NCBI GenBank assembly: GCA_003116995.1
Contig: BDSL01000102.1
Coordinates: 1-64,000, forward strand
DNA length: 64,000 nucleotides
From: Yamagishiella unicocca
Lineage: Eukaryota > Chlorophyta > Chlorophyceae > Chlamydomonadales > Volvocaceae
Direction of reading: 5' to 3'
Position 1 is the first letter of the stretch, and each line of letters starts with the position of its first letter. This document shows, in pieces, positions 22,991 through 33,589 of this stretch. Below the pieces are notes generated by a model. That model saw only the letters and a program-made list of their open reading frames with translations, was not told the DNA's origin and did no database searches. The position numbers and the translations under genes are program-made.

Positions 22991-25900
22991 ATGGTCAGCT
23001 CACGGAGTGCAGCACAAGATGACGCGGAGTACATGCATTTTGGTTCCGGGGGCACAGGCCTGCATTACCTACACAACCATCGCTCCGGCACGCTCGCTGA
23101 ACGTGGCTCGGGGGCCGTGGCACTCGACCTGCCGTCGACCCGGACAGCCCCCTTGCGCAACAGCAAATTTGGAGGCGCGGCGCACCCTCAGGTATTTCCT
23201 CGTGTGGCTATGTAGAATTTCGCAATTAAGGGTTTGCCAGGGTTGGACACTTTCGCAACGGCATGTGTTTGGCATTCACCCCACCGCATACACAGCCGTC
23301 CTAAAACCATACAATAACACGTATGGGCCGTGGAGTCCTCCTCCGTTTCACATCTTAACTGTCTCCTCCCTCCCTTACCCGTTTCACAGACGTTCGGCAT
23401 GCTGTCGCTGCTTGCCGTCGCTGCACTGTGGGGGTCGTACAGCCCTGTCCTCAAATTCCTCTTCTCACAGCCGAGTCCTCCCAGCGCCGCACTCATGACG
23501 GCAACCCAAGCGCTGCTGGCAGCTGCGTTCCTGCTGGTGGGAAATATGGGGGCTGCAGCCAGCGGGCGCGACAGCAAGTGGGGCGCGGCAGCGCCGGGGT
23601 CCAAGCCGCAACTGGGACCGGCACTTATGCTCGGCGCGGGCCTGGTTGCGCTGCTGCGATCTGCAATCCGCGCCAGCGGCTTGACTTTCGGGCTCATGAG
23701 CAGCAGACGGCGAGAGCCGCTGTTTCCACCCAAGCAGCCGCTTCAATCGACCCCCAATTCGCATCCAGATCCCGGAGGAGCCAACACCTCTCTTTCTCAG
23801 CAACAACAGCAGCAGCAGCTGCCCGGGCGTTCATCGCGCCAAGGGCAGCAGCTCAGGACGACTCCGTCGATGCAATCGGCCGGCGTCGACGGTGGCTCTG
23901 GCGGCGGCGCGCCTTTGGGCCCGGTTGGGCTCGATGCAACCGGGCCAGGGTCGGAGGGACATGTTCCGCTGCCTAGTATTGGAAGCGGCGGGGCAGCAGT
24001 CGCTGGGCCTGGTACCAGTACTGCTCACGCTCCGAGCGGCCCTGGGCGGCCTCTCCGCAGTGTCAACTTGCTGGCCCTGCCGCTGGGCAGCTTGTCGGCC
24101 GCGGGGCTAGAGCTGGGGACGTACAACTTCTGTGCGGTAGGTGCAGCAGCTCACCGCTACCTCCCGCCGCACCTCAGTTTGTTACCGGTGTACTTACCTG
24201 ATCGAACCATGCGGCTGCAGGTGGCCTTGGGCACGTGGGGTGTGCAGCGCATTAGCGCCACCAAGGTGGCGTTCCTGGGCCAAGCCACCAGCCTCGTCAC
24301 ACCGCTGCTGGTGGCACTCAGCGGTCAGAGAGTGGCGGCGGTGGTGTGGGCGGCGTGCTGCGGCGGCGTGCTCGGCGGGGCCATGGTGGCACTGGACGGA
24401 TCGGGCAGGGCAGCGGCGATGGCGACGGCGGGCGCAGGCGGCCGGACACTAACGCCGCCTCTCCTCTCAGCAGCCGCGGCACTGGCCGACAGCGCTTTTG
24501 GGTCCCACCACGGGGCCGTCTCTCGTGCAATGCGGCTGGAGAACTCGGGTGACAGCGGCGCGGCCCTAGCTGCAGCAGCGACACACCCGAGCACGGTGCT
24601 GGGGCACAACTCGTTGCCGCCAGCGCTATCACAGGAAAGCATGGGCGTTAACTATGTGCTGGCCAGGTGAGACGTGTGGCGGGGGGGCCGAGAGCTGGGC
24701 GGGGACGAGAGATGCTGCAATACAACCATGGTTCTTGGCAGGTCATTGACTGCTCTACTGTACGTTGGTGTCAACTTTCTTTCCGTGTCCTCACCCTCCC
24801 GTCGTCGCCTCTGACCGTACCTCCTCGCCACGCTCGCCACCGCTGCCGACTGGGGCTGCCGTAGCTGCATTTTCTACGCCCTCGGAACCGTGCGGATGGG
24901 CGTGCACAGCAGCCGCTTCCCTCCACTTGACCTGGCGGCCGCCAGTGCAGTTGCGTATGCGGCCCTGGCGGTGGTCTGGCTACTGCTGGAGGTGTTCGGT
25001 GCGTGGAGCTGAGCTCGGGCGCGGGAGCAGTTCGGAAAGTGGGTGGGGTTTGATATCCTGCCGCACCTAATGAGGCTTCCTGATTGAATCCGTTTTGGGC
25101 CACGTTGGTGTGAGGCAATGTGTTCCTTACGAACATGTTGAGTGCCCTGGTGCGCGCGTCTAGGAGCTCAACTCCCACCGCCTACGTCAAATGACGTATC
25201 TTGGTCCAGCAATTCGAATGTGCCTAAATATCGACAGGAGTAACGCGGTTGCGTGCGTGTCGTGCTGTATGATTGCACACCCTGTTCGCTGCGGCGTTAA
25301 TTATACCCCTATTTCCTGAGGAGGCGCGATTTCGTGGCTGCCTACTCAAACCCTATGGACAACAGCACCTAGTTGTTGCTGCCACTAAACTGAAATCAGG
25401 AGGCATATATTCCTTGCAGGTACGCCCACCGGTGGGCAAGCAGACTACGCCGTTGTAGCACTGCTGCTGAGGGATAATGCCGCGGTGGCATTGGTGTTGT
25501 GGGCGGGCTTCGGACCGGGCGCGCTGTCGAGCTACCTGCAGGTTAGCGATCAGGCGCTGACACGCATCTCGCATAAGTTGCATAGTCGAGTGGCTTGGGG
25601 CGTTTACCCATGCTCGTATGTCACTATGCTTAGGCCAAGTGACACCGCCAATGGTTCACAGCTAGTGGAGACACCAGTCCCCATGCCTCTACTGCGAGCA
25701 TCACACAAATGCCCGAAGTCGCCTGAACCAGCTGGCCCAACATGACGCCACCGCCCTCCTGCAGGCGCTGGGGCAACGAGTAGTACCCGCGGCTCAAGCT
25801 CAGGTGAGGCTGAGGGCGGCATACACTGGGCGTCGTTGGAGTCCCCCAAGTGTCCTTGTTCCAACCCAGCTCCGGCTGAGGGCGTTGCTTTGGGTTTGGA

Positions 25901-26321
25901 CCCCAGGAGCTTGCCCTGCTGCCTCTTCCTTATCTTCATTTTCCAGCACATCTGTAACCGCATGTGACGTGATTACTTGTCGTCCCACCCACCATGGCTG
26001 CCGCAGATGTTGTACAGCAGCACACCCCTTTGGTCGGCACTCATTGCACGTCTGCTGCTCCGGGGGCATGACGGTGCTATGGGGCCTCTTGCGTGGCTGG
26101 GAGGCGGTATAATGCTCAGCGCCTCCCTTCTCGCGTCGCTCCTAGACGCAATGCCGGTTACGGGAAGCAAGGCAAGTCCCGCGACGACAACGGCAGGTTC
26201 AAATGCGGCGGGGCAGGTGGGAGCAAATGCAATGCTGGGAGGCGCCTCGAGCCGCTGGTCGGGTGGAGGGGCAGGCGGGTCCGTCGGCGGACACCAACAC
26301 GAGGAGGAACGGGACCTGTGA
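22991..26321 (+). CDS. EamA/DMT-family membrane transporter with Q-rich insertion
   Basis: The drug/metabolite transporter superfamily has ten helices built from two EamA repeats; plant and algal members often sit in plastid or plasma membranes. A likely first exon (ATG 22991 to about 23191) splices in phase 0 to TFGMLSLLAVAALWG at 23391. Helix-like segments include ALMTATQALLAAAFLL, LNLLALPLGSLSAAGLELG, TKVAFLGQATSLVTPLLVA, VVWAACCGGVLGGAMVAL, FYALGTVRMGVHSSRFPPL, AVAYAALAVVWLLLEVF, AVALVLWAGFGPGALSSYL and, in the last exon, LYSSTPLWSALIARLLL with WLGGGIMLSASLLASLL. GTVRMG followed by RFPPLDLAAAS is typical of chloroplast-like EamA proteins. About 150 low-complexity residues, including a Gln run, interrupt the first repeat (about 23560-24050). 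The stop is at 26321 and a TGTAA follows 60 nt later. The first exon and any transit peptide are uncertain. Substrate unknown. Confidence 0.82.
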
Positions 26322-26381
26322 TGTAGCTGCAGGAGGTTGAATGGTGGCAGTTGAGTGTGAAACGGGCTTTACTTCGTAGTA

Positions 26382-26386
26382 TGTAA
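26382..26386 (+). terminator. TGTAA poly(A) signal candidate
   Basis: TGTAA is the volvocine algal polyadenylation signal. This copy lies about 60 nt after the EamA transporter stop codon, on the coding strand. Confidence 0.5.
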
Positions 26387-26923
26387 TAATTGGAGATTGG
26401 GTTTATAATTTTATGTGACCATGGCTCAAACCAAAGTCGAGTTGAGCCATGCACATCGCAGTCATGGATCGCGTGGCAGACAAGCATTTAACCGATGTTA
26501 TGTTACATGCGACACAGTTTCTCCTACCGCGGAAAAGCACACGCAAGCGGCGTCCACGGGCAGAACGTCCTGTAGCACATTAGCAGTGATAGGTTGCAGG
26601 AATGTGCACACCTCGATTCTCTCTCCTTTGATATGCACATCTCTCCGTAGAAGCCCTGGCATCCGCGTCTCTAACTAGGGCACAACTGTAAAACTGAAGA
26701 AGATAGGAATGACTGATCCATCTATAGCAATACTGATGCAACAATGATGCACTCCACACTGCATATGATACAAAGGACATCCTGCGTGCAACCCAGTTTG
26801 ATGGCATTTGCGTATTAAATTGGTAATGTCAATATTCCGGTAGTGCTATCCTATCTTAACTTCGTACGTATATTGATGGTCCTGTCCTTGGTGTTGTGCT
26901 CCCAAGGTACAGCACCGGGACAG
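26387..26923. other. Convergent intergenic region, EamA transporter / DUF506
   Basis: Downstream of both the transporter and the DUF506 gene. The sequence is more AT-rich than the exons. I see no feature in it. Confidence 0.5.
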
Positions 26924-28850
26924 CTACCCAGCATGCGCGGGGCAGCGCAGGTCGAAGCCGTACACCACTACAGCTGGGACCCGCGTCTCCTCTGCCGGCC
27001 CCTGGCTCGCATGCCGGTGACGGCTGCTGGCCCCGTCGCTGTGTGACCCTGATAGGCCGCTGCTCAACTGGGGCGGCAGGGTGCTCGAAGCTCGCAAGGC
27101 AGCAGCCTGACCCGCCACCACGCTCGCAGGGGTGGCGCTGCACGCAGGTGCAGCTCCTGCTGAGCGCTGGGACATGGGACCTGCTGACCAAGATGCGAAA
27201 CGCACGACGTCAGAACTGAGGATGTTCTGGAGCCCCTGGCAGGCCGTGTCAGGTGAAGGAGCCTCGAGCTGCTGTCGCCGGTAACAGCAGCTTTGGTGAT
27301 GATGCTGCTGGTCGCACGGGCCGCCCACCTCCAGCTGGTTGCTTTCGTCCCACCGAGCCAGCACCGCCTTGCGCCTCCGCCATGGAGGGACGTCCAGGCC
27401 CTGGCTCCTGCAAAACCCCGCAATGGCGGTGGTGTTAGGGCTGAATCGCTGGTTGTAGTACAATGTCTGGGTCCGGGACGGATGAGAAGGGCGGACAGTC
27501 GGTGCTTACACCCTCGTGTGTGTGACGGCATGTGGTTCAATAGGCGTTTTCTGACAGAATGGCTAGTGACACCCCCAAATGCTCAGCAGCATTCCTGCAA
27601 TGCTCGTATTCACTCATCAACGCTACACAGTGTGTGTGCACCGAGGAGCAGTCCGTTTGGTGACCACATCCACATCACTGGTTCGCGCCAAGTACCTGAA
27701 GTTAATCGCCATGGCACTGCACATCTTTCCTGCCAGCTCCAGCAATGCTGCTCGGGGCCCGACCCATACCTGCCAGTGAACATTGGGCAGCGACAGCAGT
27801 TGGAATGGCAGGATGTGCGCCCGCTCTGCCCGCTCATAGCCCAAAACAACGCCACTGTTATACCTTGCAATTCCTTCCCTAAAAATCTAAAAATCCTCAA
27901 TAACAGATGTTTTAAGGCTGCCTCCCCTTGCTCTCCGAGACTTCCCAGACCCGTAACCTTTTTAAAGCCGCCAGCAGTGTACGCATGTGAGTATGAGCTG
28001 CCACTGAGTGCTGTCCCTTACCTGGGGGAGCTGCTCCACGACCGCAGTGTACTCGCGTGTGGAAGGTGCAGCCCGGAAGATCTCCCGCAGATACGGTTCC
28101 ACCAGCAATGCGCTGCTCGAAGCTGACATGTCCGCTGCTGACGTAACGGGCTGCCGCCTGCCGCTGCCAGGTCCCGTCTGGCAGCTCGCTTGCGGGTCCA
28201 GGACCACGGCGTATGGCTGGCGGCTGCAGAAGAAGCAGCCTTTGCCAGTAGCAGCTGCTGCGCATTGTCCGCCGCCACCCGTGCTGCGGCGGGTGCAGGC
28301 GAAGCTGCTCTGCTGAGACGGCAGGTACATGCGGGCGCCCAGGCCGCGCTGGCGTAAGGCCCAGCACAGCTCCTTAATGACCCTGGTCGCGTGAGCCCGC
28401 GAGCCGCCGAGGTCGCGGTCCTTCTGCTCCAGCTTCAACGTTATCTCTCTGACCTGCAACAGGCATTCTGGTGTAATGCGGCATACAATTGGAGGCGTAT
28501 GCACATGGACTGAACACCGAGCATCTGGCGGCGAAGTCACCTTGCGCTGAAGGCTTGTTTCCTCTATGACCGAGACGCCCAGCCAACCAGCCAGGTAAAC
28601 CTGGCGCGCATCCATATCTATTGCGCAATTTAGCGGCGCCGTCGCACTCTGCGCGTGGATGATCCCCAGTCGTGGCTCTTCATCTCCAGCGTTCTCCAGG
28701 CACCCGACGCGCATACCGGTAGTAGAATATACATTGATTCACCAAATAACAGACCACAAGGCTCACCTCATCAGATAGCTTAGGATTGAACGGATGAGCA
28801 CCACCAGAGCAGGAGCAGGGATCCAGCGCGAACACCAGCTCAGACGCCAT
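26924..28850 (-). CDS. DUF506 (PDDEXK-like) family protein
   Basis: Five exons close in frame: 28767-28850, 28601-28693, 28022-28453, 27696-27769 and 26924-27407, giving 388 aa. DUF506 is a plant and algal family with a predicted PDDEXK nuclease-like fold; its biochemical role is not established. Supporting segments are VIKELCWALRQRGLGARM, the core LLVEPYLREIFRAAPSTREY, VWVGPRAALLELAGKM and, across the last junction, the signature GLDVPPWRRRKAVLARW (about residue 231 on). The family's usual RLIID / DFRSEFE-type acidic motif is only loosely matched by ALLVEPYLREIF. The C-terminal 110 residues are low-complexity (Ser, His, Ala). The start is MASELVFALDPCSCSGG. Both flanking intergenic regions lack recognisable genes. 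Confidence 0.8.
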
Positions 28851-30866
28851 TGAAATTGCAACGAGAGGCCGCGTCAGAGCTGCTAGTGCTATCAAAATGA
28901 AGGAATGATTAGGAACAGCAAAATTGACGTCGAATTGTTATGCACTGTGGGCTGATGCGCGTGTGTGATGTCAACTTGGCCACACGCGCGCTTGCGCACG
29001 CGCCAACCGACTCACGCGTGCCAGCGAACTGCACACGCAATGTCCACGCTCCAGACTATGCACATGAAAGTTGCGATTGCTAGCACTTGACCACATGTCC
29101 TGTAGTAGTGTCAACTAACATCAAACGCAAGGAAACCCGACGTAATGTACGAAATCATACAAACGTCCGCCGTACACGCTGAATCGGTTTGTTCGCCCAC
29201 GTGTAATTTAACATTGCGATTCAATTTTTATGTTTCCACTAATTTGGAGTAACGGCCACAGGAAGGCGCGCTGCGCAACCGAGGAGGAAATGGTTGTGGA
29301 CAATCGCGCGCTTACCCTCTAGAAGGCTAAGTACGTAATATAAACTCACACGCAATTATTGCGAAATCCCTCCATTTTAACGCCACAGGCAACGACGGCG
29401 CCCACCGGTGAGCATTGCCAGGACGTTGCTGGGCAAAAATGCAAATAGCCGTTATGATGGAGGCACTGGATAGGGCCTGTAGAACAGGTAGAGCCTGGAC
29501 GGAAGCCTCTGCAGCTGTGGAGGCCCAGGGGACGCCATGGTTCCGTCACTGGCATAGTAGCCTGCGCTCGTAGAGGTTTGAGGTTCACATATTTTTATTG
29601 ATGAGTTCGATTTGATATGATTCGTTTGGTGCAAGGCCGTTGGAGTAGGGCACTGTTTGCGAGAGCCAGTGTCCTATCAGAATGCCACTCCCAAATAAAC
29701 GCTATGGTTATGGTTCGGGTAGTTTGCCTGTTGTGCGCTTAATAGGCGCATCGTCCTCTCCAGCACGCCATTCCCCGCTTGGGCGCTTGATTACTGTAGA
29801 TATTAAGCAGGGTTGCGCGTCCGTCACAGCGCAGTCACAGGTGCCCCACGGCTCCGATTCCGTTCCTTACAGAATATTCTTGCAGGAACGTAATCTGCAT
29901 GCAAGCCAGTATACATGCGAAGCAAGGAGCGCAATGCTTCTGCACCTCCAACTCCAATAACATATGGCTCTACCATATGGTCTGGGGCCCTCTGTTGCTA
30001 CTACCTTTCAAGGACATTGCACGCTCATCTCACGGGGCCTCCTTGTGGGCGGGTGAAGGCAAGTCCCAAGTTCTAGCCAACACGCCGCGTTGTACATTCA
30101 AGGGACCTGAACTCGCAGTTTCAGCTGTGTTCGTCGCGTCACTTGTCACAGCGCCACCCAGGCCTCCTCCTGTACATTGACGTACACCCACCCACAAAAC
30201 GGGCAATCGTGGTCGTGGTAACATCCAGTCGCCCACACTGCACACTTTCCCACAAGCTGCCACTGCCCCTCCTGTACGACAGAATACGTCCAAAAATCCC
30301 TACCACCACAAGGCAAAACTGCATTTCGTCAACTGCGTCGATAAACCGTCCGATGCCACAGCCATGAACGTCGCGGGTATACGCAGTGGGAAGGAGGAGG
30401 TGGATGCGCGCATACGCCGAAATCCCGAAAGATATCCCCAGAGATTCTCTCAGCCACCGGACAATTCTCTACCGCTGAAGCATCAAATACATAAATGCTC
30501 CAAGAATCAGTGACGCGTGCCGGGGTGCAATTCCTGTATGTCATGTATGTAAGCATAAACTGGGATGTGCCGAGAAAGTCGCTTGGTGCCAGTCCAACTA
30601 GCTCGTAAACGGGCGCCCTTGCACCACTGTAACCACAAGTGGAGACAGACGTGCGCACGGACGGAAATACCATCGCACCAGGTAGAACGATGCTGCCTTA
30701 TCATTGCTGCACATAAGTTTGTCTGCCCAGCCGGCTTCCTTCTGGGCGAAAATTGTTGCCAACCTACGACAGTCGCGTGCAGGCTCCAGCATCTTCAATC
30801 CATGCTAGCTGCCGATGCTGGCGACCCGACCTCTGGGCCCTACACCGGCATGGTTGCCGCCCGCAA
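28851..30866. other. 2-kb intergenic stretch, no gene seen
   Basis: It lies between the DUF506 start and the 3' end of the matrixin locus, both on the minus strand, so it holds the DUF506 promoter and probably the 3' UTR of the matrixin transcript. Only short overlapping frames occur, without family resemblance, and the sequence is AT-richer. I see no repeats of note. Confidence 0.5.
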
Positions 30867-33293
30867 TTACTCGAAGTAAAGTCGGGCCATGAGCACGATA
30901 AACTGCTGCAGCTGCAGCGCCCCAGCGCCAGACGAGTCTGCATCGTCGAAGAGAGCCGCCGCTTCCGAGCGCTGAGGGTCGGGAGGGTGCGTACGCAAAC
31001 ATGGGCGGCAGCCGATTGGGATTCCTGACGTCTGGGACGACTGAGAGGCAGGCGGCATAAACTTGCAGATACACAGGAATACAAGCGAAAGGACATTGGG
31101 CAGGCAAATTTGTCGTGCAATTTGCACTGAGCACGTTTCGAGATAGCCGCCACGCTGGGCTCCGATGGTCCCAGAGGCAGGATGGGCCGGGGGCCGTACA
31201 TGGAGTGAGTGAAACTAGCGTAGTTGATCACTGCATTCGGCAGCCCGGGAGGGCTATTGCCTGGAGGGGCCAGTTGATTGCCGCCCGAAAGGGCTGCCGG
31301 GTGCTACCCGTAATTGCAGCTGCATCGTACTGGCCCAACAGTCGCGCAGTCTCGGCCGCCACACCCCGCCCGCACACACAACGCACCTCCAGAGGCGCCG
31401 CTCCAGTACCGCACATCGCGGTGAGGAACTCGTCCCGGCTGAGCAGCCCGTCATGGTTCAAGTCCAGCACTCTGTAGAGTTGTATAATGGGATTCCCGTG
31501 TGTGAGTGGCCGCACAGGGGACTTGCGCACAGATGACCAAACACGACCAGGTCGCGACGGTTCAGACAAACAGCGTCAGTGCGGGTCGGCGTGTCACGTC
31601 AAGGATCGAGCCTCACCGGGGTACCGCTGCCACTCCCCGCACCTACTTGAACAGCTCGGTCATGGAGGCGTCCAGCGGGTAGATGTTGGCAGCCCGCTCC
31701 CGGTCTCCGTCAGTCAGTTTGAGCCGATCAGCCACGTAGAAGGGGCTCATCACGTCGTCGGGGTCGTTGCTGTGCGTAAGGCCCAGCGCGTGGCCTGCGC
31801 CAGCGCCGGGAGGAGTGGAGGGTCAGAGCAGCGGCAGGTGTGGCCGTTCAATGCTCCGGGTGCGGCAGGCATGGCTGGAAGGCGAGAGCGCCGGCATTGT
31901 CAGGAAGGGGGCAAGCAGCAACGGCCAATATCCCACCTTCCCTTCCGTTTATGTCCCACCGCCTTTTTCCACAGCCCCTTTCTGTAGCTTGTGCCTTCCT
32001 CACCGATTTCGTGGAGCACCACAGGCTGGAGGTAGAAGGCGCCCGCGACGGCGGAGGAGGGTTGCAGCAGCCAGTGCTCCCCCGCATCCAGCATGACCGA
32101 TCCCGGCACCGAGTACGCCAGCGCTCCGCCCGGACCGTCGAAGCGGAACATGTTGTCGCGGGAGCGGTTGCCCCACGTGATGACCAGGTCAGCCTCCTCC
32201 GCACTGTCGACCTGAGGCGCGGGCATGGGGTGGAAGGGGGAGGAAGGGCGTGGCAATGGCTCGGTAGCACTAGGGCTTGCGCCCTGCCGTGTTCGGGGGC
32301 TTTGGATAATAGGTGACCATACTCTTGCAAGGTTGCTGCAACGGAGCCCGCTGCAGCTTGCAAGGCAACAGTCGCGGACCAGCGCGATTGGGGTGGTATC
32401 ACAGCAGCCCGCATAACATGAGCCCCGTCTGCTCGGCCCCGCCTCTCCTGTCTGCGCTCTCCCTCCTTCACACGCGCCCACCTCCAGGAACGACAACGGC
32501 ACCGCGGTCGACCACTCCACCATGGCCTCTGCCACCTCGTCGCGCACCGACTCCACGTGCAAGTAGCCGGGGCAGCCGCCTGCCCACCAGCGCACCACAG
32601 CGCCCGTGGTGTATGTGGCATTGTCATCGGTATCGACCTGGCGGCAGGTGGGGGCTGATAACTCAGGGTTTTGGCACGTACGTCTGTTGGAATATGTTTC
32701 ACAGAATGCCGACGAAGTGGATGCCCTCCCTTCCGACGCCTTCTACTGCCCCTCTAACCTCCTCGCCCCATTTCCACCTCCCTCCCCCCACCTCGTCCTC
32801 TTTATCATCCATACGCGCCATCATCATCAGGCTGCGAGTGGCGGGACCGGCGATACCGTCCACCTGTACGTGCGGTGCGGGAGCCGCGGGGCAGCACAGG
32901 CACAGAGCTTCGTGTCAAGTTACTCGGTGTAGCGCCATGTCCTCAGGCAGATTGGTAGGTGGGTGTGGGTGCGTCGTGGAAGCCCCGTCCACGCACGCAC
33001 CCTGCCCCAACGTCCTGGCGTTCCATGCATCCCAACCACTGCGCAGCGCCGAGTGTCGCTCCCAGCATACGGTACTCCCGCAACCTCCTCGCCCGCAACG
33101 TTGCGCCTGCTCAGGCATAATTCGACACCGCCACCCGCGGACGCACGGCAAGCAGCGGAAGGGATCACCTCGAGCTTGTAAAACGTCTGGAACTTCTTGA
33201 CGGCCGCCTCCGTTGCGGGGCCGAAGAATCCGTCCGCCGCACCCGCGTACCAGCCGTACTTCAGCAGGTAGCGCTGCAGCTGCTTCACCTCAC
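30867..33293 (-). CDS. Matrixin (M10A) zinc metalloprotease with PGBD and EF-hands
   Basis: The exon at 33293 encodes a peptidoglycan-binding domain 1 half (EVKQLQRYLLKYGWYAG, FFGPATEAAVKKFQTFYKLE), and VDGIAGPATRSLMM near 32860 completes it. The catalytic domain follows: VEWSTAVPLSFLEV, ADLVITWGNRSRDN, FDGPGGALAYSVPG, and the zinc site HEIG (just upstream of an intron) joined to HALGLTH, giving HEIGHALGLTH. The Met-turn is in DDVMSPFY. It ends in EF-hands: DLNHDGLLSRDE has all canonical loop ligands, while the last (DADSSGAGALQL) lacks the position-12 acid. The stop is at 30867. No PRCGxPD-type cysteine switch is seen. There is no credible independent first exon or promoter: the PGBD exon is preceded by a pyrimidine-rich acceptor and the tyrosinase coding region lies less than 300 bp upstream. 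It is probably the 3' part of the same gene (see findings). Confidence 0.85.
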
Positions 33294-33589
33294 CTGCAGG
33301 TGCGAACGGCAGCGACACAGGTGTGCCACAGCGGAAAGAAGAGGAGAGTCAGCGCGAAGGCCATCCTTTGCAGGCGCTTGGGTATGTATACCAGATTACC
33401 AGTCCTTCGTTTCCTGTTTGCCTGACTAACAGGCCTGAAGCAGCCAGCCTGGATAAGTACACCCCGACCGATACCGCTAAGCTGCATCGACTTCATTTCC
33501 GGGCGCACTCTGGCTCCTAAGTTAGCTTTCCATGTTCAGCTTTAGGACAGACCTGGTTCCTCCCGATGAAACAACTTCCGCAGCCTTAC
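33294..33589 (-). other. Candidate 296-bp intron joining tyrosinase to matrixin
   Basis: On the minus strand the donor is GAGGCCG/GTAAGG and the acceptor is a pyrimidine-rich tract ending ACCTGCAG/GTGAGG. Both are phase 1, and joining gives SGLEAGEVKQLQRYL with no frame break. The length is like other introns here. The alternative, two separate genes, would leave under 300 bp for the tyrosinase 3' UTR, a promoter and a matrixin first exon. Confidence 0.65.

Noticed and set aside
31848..32702. 284-aa minus-strand frame over the matrixin exons
   Set aside because: The HExxH-type matrixin motifs lie in the neighbouring frame; this one is an Arg-rich shadow.
33290..33364. Signal peptide MAFALTLLFFPLWHTC as the matrixin start
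   Set aside because: The frame ends after 24 codons and is not in frame with the PGBD. The same bases form a good pyrimidine-rich splice acceptor instead.
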